5,789 nt of DNA from an uncultured Ruminococcus sp. (GTDB lineage Bacteria > Bacillota > Clostridia > Oscillospirales > Ruminococcaceae). Each line of letters opens with the position of its first letter. Within the stretch, counting starts at the first letter, position 1. The position numbers and the translations under genes are program-made. Below, piece after piece: positions 1-5,747 of the stretch. Below the pieces are notes generated by a model. That model had not been told where the DNA came from and searched no databases. It was given only the letters and a program-made list of their open reading frames with translations. The DNA lies in the NCBI GenBank assembly GCA_910577575.1, contig CAJTOG010000091.1, forward strand, positions 1 to 5,789. Direction: 5' to 3'.

Positions 1-222
1 TATAATCATAAAAGTATTGATAAAATAATGTCCCATACTATAGCCTGTTACTGTCTGCCATGCTTTCTCATATACTGAAAAATCAAATTTTTCAGGCATA
101 AACCATAAAGATGAAAAAATTTCATCATTTGACTTGAAACTCGCTCCGATAAGCCATATCAAAGGATAAATCATAATTACTGCACCGGCTGTAAGAAAAA
201 AATATATAAAGAATTTTTTCAT
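1..222 (-). CDS. Carbohydrate ABC transporter permease, MalG-like (N-terminal 74 residues, cut by window edge)
   Basis: This is the second membrane subunit of a CUT1-type sugar importer; it would pair with the MalF-like subunit encoded just upstream to form the translocation channel. The 74 visible residues contain a first membrane segment at about residues 4-26 with the typical YPLIWLIGASFKS ending. After it come a DEIFSS stretch, a LWFMPEKF stretch and an HYFINTF stretch, which match the conserved order in MalG-type permeases (first TM, periplasmic-type loop, then the start of the transmembrane domain). The ATG at 222-220 overlaps the stop of the upstream permease as ATGA, and a GGGAGGG ribosome binding site lies about 7 nt before it. 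The rest of the protein, including the EAA loop that contacts the ATPase, lies beyond the left edge. Family assignment is firm from pattern and context; the substrate is unknown. Confidence 0.9.
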   Translation of the reverse strand, partial: MKKFFIYFFLTAGAVIMIYPLIWLIGASFKSNDEIFSSLWFMPEKFDFSVYEKAWQTVTGYSMGHYFINTFMII

Positions 223-1109
223 TGATTTCCCTCCCTGTGACTGCCCGTGAATCTGAAAAGTAACAGTACAAAAACAGTTGTAATGACAAAAAGCACCCAC
301 GAAACGGCATTTGCATATCCTGAATTATGATATTTAAACATTTCGTCATAAATAAGCATACCAATAGTATATGTGCTTTTCATAGGTCCTCCGCCTGTTA
401 TCATGTACGGAGCATTAAACTCCTGCATTGCAGAAATCAGCTGCAAAATCAGATTCAGAAAAATGACATCTTTTAACATTGGAAGGGTTATACTGAAAAA
501 TGCACACATTTTTCCGCATCCGTCAACTTTCGCAGCGTCATAATATTCAGGCGGAATCTCTCTGAGTGCATTCAGAAATATAATCATTGCCGAGCCAAAT
601 TCCCAGAGTCTCAAAAAAACTATTATTGAAAGTGAGCCGTTTTCATTACCGTACCAGTTTACAGCTCCTATACCGATAAACTCAAGGAACTGATTGACCA
701 GTCCGTCACCGGTAAACAAAAACTGCCACATAATGACCACAGCAAGATTTGAACCTAAAATTGACGGTATATAAAAAATTGTACGGTATAAGCCCATTCC
801 TCTTATTTCAAGATTCAGTATAAGTGCCATAATAAGAGATATAACTAATTTCAGAGGAACAAGTATAACTGAATATCTGAAAGTTACAAATAATGAATTT
901 CTGAATTTTTCGTCTTCAAACATTGATATATAATTACTGAAACCTGTAAATTCAGGAGGACTTATGCCATTATAATCAGTCATTCCAAGAAGGAATGATG
1001 ATACAAACGGATAAAGTGTAAACAATAAAAATCCTACTATAAACGGGGATATGAAAATTAAACCGGTATATTTTTTAACTCCTGTTGGGTTATGGTAAAT
1101 TTTTTTCAT
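219..1109 (-). CDS. Carbohydrate ABC transporter permease, MalF-like
   Basis: This 296-residue inner-membrane subunit of a CUT1 sugar importer forms half of the channel. About six hydrophobic segments can be seen, near residues 14-41, 75-100, 110-132, 160-181, 213-232 and 267-287. The diagnostic EAA loop lies at about 186-211: PEYYDAAKVDGCGK followed by the ITLP ending, with the usual D/E-A-A, the glycine about four residues on, and the terminal I-x-LP. This loop docks onto the ATPase. The segment with FNAPYMITGGGP at about 231-242 is also typical of MalF-type proteins. Length is normal for members lacking the large periplasmic insertion of E. coli MalF. The ATG at 1109 overlaps the binding-protein stop as ATGA and has GGAGAG 9 nt upstream. 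The 3' end overlaps the next permease in the same way, so translational coupling is likely. The substrate cannot be told from the sequence. Confidence 0.95.
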   Translation of the reverse strand: MKKIYHNPTGVKKYTGLIFISPFIVGFLLFTLYPFVSSFLLGMTDYNGISPPEFTGFSNYISMFEDEKFRNSLFVTFRYSVILVPLKLVISLIMALILNLEIRGMGLYRTIFYIPSILGSNLAVVIMWQFLFTGDGLVNQFLEFIGIGAVNWYGNENGSLSIIVFLRLWEFGSAMIIFLNALREIPPEYYDAAKVDGCGKMCAFFSITLPMLKDVIFLNLILQLISAMQEFNAPYMITGGGPMKSTYTIGMLIYDEMFKYHNSGYANAVSWVLFVITTVFVLLLFRFTGSHREGNQ

Positions 1110-2410
1110 CTTCTGATTCTCTCCAGATATTCATTTATAGAAATATACATTTCGTGAGCTGCTTCTGATGTATTGGCTTTTTCATATGATACTTTTTCAA
1201 TCGCATCATTATAAAAGCTCTTCATTCTTGCCAGCTCCATGTAGGGACTTATTGTGATGGTATCAAGATTTTCAAGTAATATATCATTTTCCTGAACAAG
1301 CCCCTGAAGTTTACCGCTGAGTTCAAGACTTTTTTCTGCTGTATGAGATGCCGGAATTCCTCTTGTTGTTCCTAAAACTTCAGCACATTTTTCATCATTT
1401 AAAAGAAAATTCATAAATGCTGCTGCCTCATCGGGATATTTCGTATCCTTTGAAATGGCGTACAATACAGATGGTTTAATCATCCACCCCGTTGAATTTC
1501 CATTATCATCAGACAGCATGGGACCTGCTTCAAGTAACCCTTCAGGAAGTGCCATTTCATATTTTCCTACAGAACTTCCCCATTCAAGCACACCTGCTAT
1601 TGTACCGTCAATAAATTTCGGGGACTGATAGAGTGCAGCACTGCCATCCTCATCTGTACGTATATCAATAGTACGGATTACATGTTTATTTTCAAGTTCT
1701 TTGTAAAAATCAAGGGCAAGTTTTATATCTTCTTCTGTGAAACCAAGTTCGCCATCCATTGAAAGAAATATTCTACCTGTCTGCTGCTGAACATAAACTA
1801 CTGCAAGATACCATGCTGTACCGCCTGACTGAATATCAAGGTCTATCGGATAAATATCTTCGCCTCTGAATTTTTCACCAAGTTCAAAAAGTTCATTCCA
1901 AGTTTTTGGATATTCAGCATTTAAGCGTCTGTAAACGTCTGAATTGTAAAACATTCCCCTTCCGCTTACAGAAACAGTTACTGCATTGAGTATATTATCT
2001 ACCTTACCAAATGAAAGAATATCGCTGTCAAATACTGTCAAATCAAGATGTTCTGAAAGCTTACTGAGGTCATAAAATCCCTTGCCATCTGGTGAAAAGG
2101 AAATAAGCCAGTCGTAATTAATCTGCATAATATCTGGAGCGGTTCCTCCGCTGAGCTGTGTGCTGACTTTTTCTGTCCAACCGTCCCAACCTCCGTATTC
2201 GGGAACAATTTCAATTTCAGGATGAATTTTATTCCACAGTTCAATTGCGTCAAGAGTGGCTTTATGACGGTCATCACCTCCCCACCATGAAAAGCGGATT
2301 GTACAGGGATTAAGTTTTCCGTCCGGTAGATTTTTTGATTTTTCATTACTACACGCTGAGAGAATTATAATACTGCACAGTGAAACGGCTGATATTAAAT
2401 ATTTTTTCAT
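1106..2410 (-). CDS. Sugar ABC transporter solute-binding lipoprotein
   Basis: This 434-residue extracellular binding protein captures the sugar and delivers it to the two permeases. A lipoprotein signal peptide is evident: MKKY, a hydrophobic stretch at 5-19, and the lipobox LSAC with the lipidated cysteine at residue 20, so it should be anchored on the outer face of the membrane. The mature part starts with a strand and the motif WWGGDDRHK at 42-50, then AIELWNKIHPEI, an EYGGWDGW stretch near 71-78, and QLSGGTAPDIMQI at 85-97, the classic opening of family 1 (CUT1) binding proteins. Later marks are NSDVYRRL..YPKTWNEL at 156-174 and the YPDEAAAFMNFLLND helix at 325-339. It is first in the operon, behind a good promoter, with an AAGGA ribosome binding site 8 nt before the ATG. 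The opening resembles, from memory, oligogalacturonide-type (TogB) proteins, but this is not enough to name the ligand. Confidence 0.95.
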   Translation of the reverse strand: MKKYLISAVSLCSIIILSACSNEKSKNLPDGKLNPCTIRFSWWGGDDRHKATLDAIELWNKIHPEIEIVPEYGGWDGWTEKVSTQLSGGTAPDIMQINYDWLISFSPDGKGFYDLSKLSEHLDLTVFDSDILSFGKVDNILNAVTVSVSGRGMFYNSDVYRRLNAEYPKTWNELFELGEKFRGEDIYPIDLDIQSGGTAWYLAVVYVQQQTGRIFLSMDGELGFTEEDIKLALDFYKELENKHVIRTIDIRTDEDGSAALYQSPKFIDGTIAGVLEWGSSVGKYEMALPEGLLEAGPMLSDDNGNSTGWMIKPSVLYAISKDTKYPDEAAAFMNFLLNDEKCAEVLGTTRGIPASHTAEKSLELSGKLQGLVQENDILLENLDTITISPYMELARMKSFYNDAIEKVSYEKANTSEAAHEMYISINEYLERIRR

Positions 2411-2441
2411 GCTCTCATTCCTTAAATGTAATATATAGTTA

Positions 2442-2470
2442 ATTATACAATATATTTATAGATAAATCAA
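2442..2470 (-). promoter_or_regulatory. Sigma-A-type promoter of the sugar ABC operon
   Basis: On the minus strand a -35 box TTGATT (2465-2470) is followed, after exactly 17 nt, by a perfect -10 box TATAAT (2442-2447). Transcription would start near 2435, leaving a leader of about 25 nt with an AAGGA ribosome binding site before the binding-protein ATG at 2410. It lies directly downstream of the terminator of the preceding gene, which supports an independent transcription unit. An imperfect AT-only dyad (2434-2447) overlaps the -10, but such dyads are common by chance in DNA this AT-rich. No clear catabolite-repression (cre) site was seen. Confidence 0.75.
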
Positions 2471-2478
2471 GGGATTTG

Positions 2479-2513
2479 AAAAAAGCTCCCATATCATACA
2501 AAAATGAGAGCTT
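2479..2513 (-). terminator. Rho-independent terminator of the FIST/EAL gene
   Basis: Read on the minus strand, the arm at 2513-2504 (AAGCTCTCAT) pairs with the arm at 2492-2483 (ATGGGAGCTT) over 10 bp, with a single T-G wobble and an 11-nt loop. The second arm runs into a six-T stretch (2484-2479). It begins 20 nt after the TAA of the signalling gene and ends just before the -35 box of the sugar operon, so it insulates the two units. A second short stem (CCGGTT/AACCGG, 2526-2541) with the gene's own stop codon starting in its loop lies before it but has no T tract. Confidence 0.8.
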
Positions 2514-2533
2514 CGTTATTGTTTTCCGGTTTC

Positions 2534-5050
2534 TTAACCGGTGTTCAAATCATCAGATGGTTCTGAAAACAGATAGCCTTGCGAATATCTTATGTAGTTT
2601 TCTTCAATCAAAGTCTGAATATCACTATTTTCAATAAACTCAGCAATAATTTCCTTCTGATGTTTTTCAGCCCATCCTGCAATCATTTCAAGAAACTCAC
2701 GTGCAAAAACATCACTTTTTATATTTTTGACTATTTCACCGTCTATTTTTATATAATCTGATTTAATTTTGAATATATTGACTATATTTGAAAATCCACT
2801 TCCGAAATCATCTATGGCAATCTTTCCACCCACCTGATGAATGCGTTCAACAAATTCGGCAATAATATGATAGTCTTCAATTTCCTCTGTCTCTGTAAGT
2901 TCAAAGACATAGTTTTCAGGATGCGGAGCAGTCTGCAAAAATCCCAGAATAAAATGTACTATCTTATAATTGTAAATATCGCTTATATTTATATTTATTG
3001 TAACTATATCATGCCTGTCCTTAAATTGATTCATAACCTTACATATCATAATATATGAAATATCAGGATAAAAACCGTATTCTTTGGCAATATCCATAAA
3101 TCTGTACGGTGTATAGATATTACCCGATGAATCTTTTATACGCATAAGCGATTCATACATTCCGATTTTTCCATTTTTATTGTCTCTGATTCCCTGAAAG
3201 AACGGTACTACACGGTCATTTGCAACAGCATCATTCAGAATCATAAGCATCTTCATTTTTCTTGCATGAATCTGTTCAAGACCTAAATCAGAAGTATATT
3301 GCAGAAATAATATATTTTTGCTCCTCATATTTACAAGTACAAGTTCAGCTTTGTTAATCATATCTTCTTCATGCATTACAATTGAAAATTCACTTACTGG
3401 TACATATGAAGCAAACCGAAATTCCGATACAAACTCCTGAAGAGACTTCATTCTGTCTATAAACTCTCTGTCACATATGAAAGGATTTCCTGTAATTATG
3501 AATGAGCTTTTTTTATAGATATAGCAGTTATATTCTTCGTTATTCAAAAAGCTTATAACATATTTATGGAATCTGTTCATGCATGAACGAAATTTGGATT
3601 TACTCATAAAGGCATTCAATAATCCTTCGTTACGGAAAGTAATCATACAAATTTTATCAAATTTACTCATACTGAAATCATATGAATATTTTGTGATATT
3701 GTCTATGCCGGTATCATCGTCTTTAAAAAGAGATTCTTCAATTTCATGCTGACGTTTTAAAAGGTTTTCATTTTCACCGGATTTACTGTTATATTTAAGC
3801 AGATACTGAACTATATGTTCCTGACTGTTCGTGAGTTCAGCAGAATTTTTCCGCAGTATATCAGTATCTATTTTGATTCTTCTTTCATTTTCAGAAAGTG
3901 CGGAAATAGCGAACGAATAGTTGCAATAATAATTTTTGCCGTTGAGATTACCTATTTCACCTGCAACGAGTGAACCGCTGAGATTTGTATTTCTGAACGG
4001 CATAAGTTCCCACTTTATACAGTTACTGAAAAGAAGCTGACGTGATACACAGCTATATCCAAAAAGAACTTCCGCAGGACGTTTACTTATATTATGACAT
4101 ACCTCTTCACAGATTTCAATATTTTTCTGTATACTTGAGTAAGAAATGCGAACTTTTTCACCTATTTTTGCTTCACTCGGAACAAACATGACAGGTTCGG
4201 GCTCATCAGGGAACACTCGCTTTTTTTCGTTCTGGGGAGAGTATGTCAATGCCCATGGAATATCGCCATAATCAGCTCTTACAAGCGGAAACAGAACTGT
4301 TATATCATAACCGGTATCATCATCAAAATTTATATCAAGTTGTTTCTGATACCAGTCAACAGCATTTTCACCATCAATTGCACGTATAATCATACCATCA
4401 GCGTCGGTAATTGTATGGACTCCGCCGACGGGTTCAGTAACATAAATAAGGTCGCCATATATGTGAAAATTTTCTGAATCAATAATGGCAACCACAAGGG
4501 AATTATCTGAAACGTTTTCATTATCAAAAACAAATGAACTTATTTCCACACCAGCAAATGGTAGCTCCGGAGAATTTGCAATTCCTCCTATCAGCTGAAG
4601 CTTCCCTGCTTTTTCATTAATACGTTCGATAAAGCTGTCTATCTTTATAAATGAATGTGCGAAGAATGTAAGCATAAATACAGAATCTGATGTTATTACA
4701 GAATCAATAATCCTGTCTGCGAGAGTGATTCCTCTTATGTCTGCACCAAGAGCATCAGACAAACTGACAATACAAGTTCTGATACAAGCATTTTTAAATT
4801 CTGTAACAGATATCATACAACAATCGGTTTTCAATTCTCCTCCGAGAATAATTCCTGATGTACTGCTTCCGATTATCTTTGAAGCCGGAAGATACTGAAG
4901 TATAGTTTTAACCAAAGGCATGATATTGTACTTATTATGTATACAGGTATGAATTCGGATGAGGTATTCTTTTTTCGGAGAAAGTCCTTCAGTTTTAATA
5001 AGTCTTTCAAAATCGTTTTCTGTCGAATAAATAAAATTAATAGTTTTCAT
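2534..5050 (-). CDS. FIST sensor - degenerate GGDEF - EAL protein, probable cyclic-di-GMP phosphodiesterase
   Basis: This 838-residue protein has no signal peptide or membrane segment, so it is probably cytoplasmic. FIST_N covers about 2-215, with IIGSSTSGI near 59-67 and IGGIAN near 154-159. FIST_C covers about 220-390, with CVSRQLLF at 334-341 and AGEIG at 363-367. FIST domains are known as putative sensors of small ligands such as amino acids. A helical, polar linker (about 390-440) leads to a degenerate GGDEF domain (about 443-580): it keeps the DDDTGIDN entry motif, but the active-site loop reads KKSSF (513-517), so cyclase activity should be absent. The C-terminal EAL domain (about 598-833) has ESLMR (633-637), N688, E717 in ELTE, the DDFGSG loop with D747/D748, K768 in IKID, E804 in AEFIE and Q824 in QGY. 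All the metal-binding and catalytic residues I can identify are present, predicting hydrolysis of c-di-GMP to pGpG. The ATG at 5050 was chosen because an extended Shine-Dalgarno lies 8 nt upstream; an in-frame GTG at 5059 falls within that Shine-Dalgarno. The gene has its own promoter and terminator. Confidence 0.93.
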   Translation of the reverse strand: MKTINFIYSTENDFERLIKTEGLSPKKEYLIRIHTCIHNKYNIMPLVKTILQYLPASKIIGSSTSGIILGGELKTDCCMISVTEFKNACIRTCIVSLSDALGADIRGITLADRIIDSVITSDSVFMLTFFAHSFIKIDSFIERINEKAGKLQLIGGIANSPELPFAGVEISSFVFDNENVSDNSLVVAIIDSENFHIYGDLIYVTEPVGGVHTITDADGMIIRAIDGENAVDWYQKQLDINFDDDTGYDITVLFPLVRADYGDIPWALTYSPQNEKKRVFPDEPEPVMFVPSEAKIGEKVRISYSSIQKNIEICEEVCHNISKRPAEVLFGYSCVSRQLLFSNCIKWELMPFRNTNLSGSLVAGEIGNLNGKNYYCNYSFAISALSENERRIKIDTDILRKNSAELTNSQEHIVQYLLKYNSKSGENENLLKRQHEIEESLFKDDDTGIDNITKYSYDFSMSKFDKICMITFRNEGLLNAFMSKSKFRSCMNRFHKYVISFLNNEEYNCYIYKKSSFIITGNPFICDREFIDRMKSLQEFVSEFRFASYVPVSEFSIVMHEEDMINKAELVLVNMRSKNILFLQYTSDLGLEQIHARKMKMLMILNDAVANDRVVPFFQGIRDNKNGKIGMYESLMRIKDSSGNIYTPYRFMDIAKEYGFYPDISYIMICKVMNQFKDRHDIVTININISDIYNYKIVHFILGFLQTAPHPENYVFELTETEEIEDYHIIAEFVERIHQVGGKIAIDDFGSGFSNIVNIFKIKSDYIKIDGEIVKNIKSDVFAREFLEMIAGWAEKHQKEIIAEFIENSDIQTLIEENYIRYSQGYLFSEPSDDLNTG

Positions 5051-5054
5051 ATAA

Positions 5055-5066
5055 ATCACTTCCTTA
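5055..5066 (-). promoter_or_regulatory. Extended Shine-Dalgarno that fixes the start of the FIST/EAL gene
   Basis: On the minus strand the sequence TAAGGAAGTGAT differs at one position from the full anti-Shine-Dalgarno complement TAAGGAGGTGAT. Its AAGGAAG core ends 8 nt before the ATG at 5050, an ideal distance. An in-frame GTG at 5059-5057 would give three more residues but is part of the Shine-Dalgarno itself, so it is an unlikely start. Confidence 0.8.
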
Positions 5067-5094
5067 CAAAGGATTTTTTTAGTATATTGTTATT

Positions 5095-5123
5095 ATTATA
5101 GCATATATTTTTTTGAATTTCAA
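5095..5123 (-). promoter_or_regulatory. Strong sigma-A-type promoter of the FIST/EAL gene
   Basis: On the minus strand a -35 box TTGAAA (5118-5123, five of six consensus bases) and a perfect -10 box TATAAT (5095-5100) are separated by 17 nt. The -10 is preceded by TGC, giving an extended -10. Just upstream of the -35 are long A and T runs (5126-5153) resembling an UP element. Transcription would start near 5088, leaving a leader of about 38 nt with no room for a riboswitch. This predicts vegetative expression of the phosphodiesterase unless a repressor acts on it. Confidence 0.8.
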
Positions 5124-5136
5124 TGTTTTTTTTGAA

Positions 5137-5153
5137 AAAAATTACTAATTTTT
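5137..5153. repeat. Perfect 17-bp palindrome in the divergent intergenic region (possible operator)
   Basis: AAAAATTA (5137-5144) and TAATTTTT (5146-5153) are exact inverted copies around a single C (5145). The site begins 14 bp upstream of the -35 box of the FIST/EAL promoter and lies about 90 bp upstream of cotJA. With a one-base centre it would act as duplex DNA, not as an RNA hairpin. It could be a protein binding site for either gene, part of an UP element, or chance symmetry in AT-rich DNA. Symmetry is seen directly; function is a guess. Confidence 0.4.
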
Positions 5154-5188
5154 AATATTCACCTTTTTTTGTTATATCGAATAATATA

Positions 5189-5221
5189 TTAATGCAGAAG
5201 CCTTAAAACTTTCTGCACTAA
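5189..5221 (+). repeat. Inverted repeat / hairpin in the cotJ leader
   Basis: TGCAGAA (5193-5199) pairs exactly with TTCTGCA (5211-5217) across an 11-nt loop. After one mismatch (A/C) three more base pairs extend the stem, so the arms are TTAATGCAGAA and TTCTGCACTAA. It ends five bases before the AAAGGAG ribosome binding site of cotJA. It is not followed by a T tract and so is not a terminator. It may be a 5' mRNA-stabilising stem, a translational control element or an operator. Confidence 0.5.
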
Positions 5222-5241
5222 AATTAAAGGAGATTTTATTT

Positions 5242-5496
5242 ATGAACCTTAATTTGTTTGATAATATAGACGGATTGATTATCAGAGAAAGAGAAAACAA
5301 TCTGACTGAAAATCCGTCTCAGAGAAACATAAGCTATACGGGCGAAATTTCTCCTTTCCCACCCGAAACCCCTCTCGCTATGGCTTATGTTCCGTTTCAA
5401 AATTGGGGAGATACAAAATCCGCTGAAGACGCTCTTGAATGTGGAACACTGTTTTCCCAGCTTGTTTTCCCCTTTGAAGAAGGAGGCGGAAGATAA
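5242..5496 (+). CDS. cotJA: Spore coat associated protein CotJA
   Basis: This 84-residue protein is the first product of the cotJ operon, which in Bacillus is made in the mother cell under sigma-E and contributes to the inner layers of the spore coat; CotJA and CotJC are reported to need each other for coat assembly. The family core is visible: PLAMAYVPFQ at 44-53, then a spacer with W55, AEDALECGTLF at 61-71 (the AL..GTLF signature), and the FPF ending near 76-78. The first 40 residues are polar, variable and rich in N and E, as usual in clostridial members. Length fits the family. The ATG has AAAGGAG about 9 nt upstream. The stop overlaps the next start by one base (TAATG), indicating coupled translation with cotJB. 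No clear sigma-A promoter precedes it, which suits a sporulation sigma factor. Confidence 0.92.
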   Translation: MNLNLFDNIDGLIIRERENNLTENPSQRNISYTGEISPFPPETPLAMAYVPFQNWGDTKSAEDALECGTLFSQLVFPFEEGGGR

Positions 5497-5744
5497 TGGA
5501 TGCTCAGAAAATTTTACTGGAAAAAATTAAGCAGTATGATTTCGCACTTAAAGAACTCAATCTCTACCTTGATACTCATCCAAATTGCCGCCGTGGTCTT
5601 TCCATGTTTCAGAAATATAAAAAACTTCGTGAGGAAGCATTAAATGAATATAATGAAAAATTCGGTCCGATTACTCCCGAACAGAATAACAGCACTCAGC
5701 ATTGGACCTGGATTGATGACCCATGGCCTTGGGAAAGGAGATAA
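5496..5744 (+). CDS. cotJB: Spore coat protein CotJB
   Basis: This 82-residue small coat protein is the second in the operon. The family signatures are clear: IKQYDFALKELNLYLDTHP at 11-29, an amphipathic, charged helix up to about residue 53, FGPIT at 56-60, and the tryptophan-rich end W70, W72 and PWPWE at 76-80. Length is normal. A perfect AGGAGG (5481-5486) inside the end of cotJA lies 9 nt before the ATG, and the start shares one base with the cotJA stop. Its role in the coat is not known in detail; its steady linkage to cotJA and cotJC implies a shared structure. Confidence 0.94.
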   Translation: MDAQKILLEKIKQYDFALKELNLYLDTHPNCRRGLSMFQKYKKLREEALNEYNEKFGPITPEQNNSTQHWTWIDDPWPWERR

Positions 5745-5747
5745 TTT

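Noticed and set aside
125..364. Open frame of 79 codons on the minus strand across the permease junction
   Set aside because: It overlaps two well-supported permease genes in another frame, and its product has no recognisable family pattern.
2038..2346. Open frame of 102 codons on the minus strand
   Set aside because: It lies wholly inside the binding-protein gene in a shifted frame and looks like an out-of-frame reading of it.
2434..2447. Imperfect dyad TATAGTT/AATTATA overlapping the -10 of the sugar operon
   Set aside because: One mismatch per arm and almost pure A/T; symmetry of this quality is common by chance and cannot be distinguished from the -10 box itself.
2579..2761. Plus-strand open frame of 60 codons
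   Set aside because: It is antisense to the EAL domain region, whose frame shows all the catalytic motifs.
2837..3058. Plus-strand open frame of 73 codons, hydrophobic and tyrosine-rich
   Set aside because: It is antisense to the EAL domain; the composition is that expected from complementing an AT-rich gene.
5057..5059. GTG as start of the FIST/EAL gene, three codons upstream of the ATG
   Set aside because: It is part of the Shine-Dalgarno sequence serving the ATG at 5050, and no separate ribosome binding site precedes it at a proper distance.
5132..5158. Possible plus-strand sigma-A promoter TTGAAA ... TAATAT upstream of cotJA
   Set aside because: The spacer is only 15 nt and the -10 is poor; in this AT-rich stretch such partial matches are expected by chance.
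5189..5221. cotJ leader hairpin as a transcription terminator or attenuator
   Set aside because: No T tract follows the stem on either strand, and no alternative pairing was seen.
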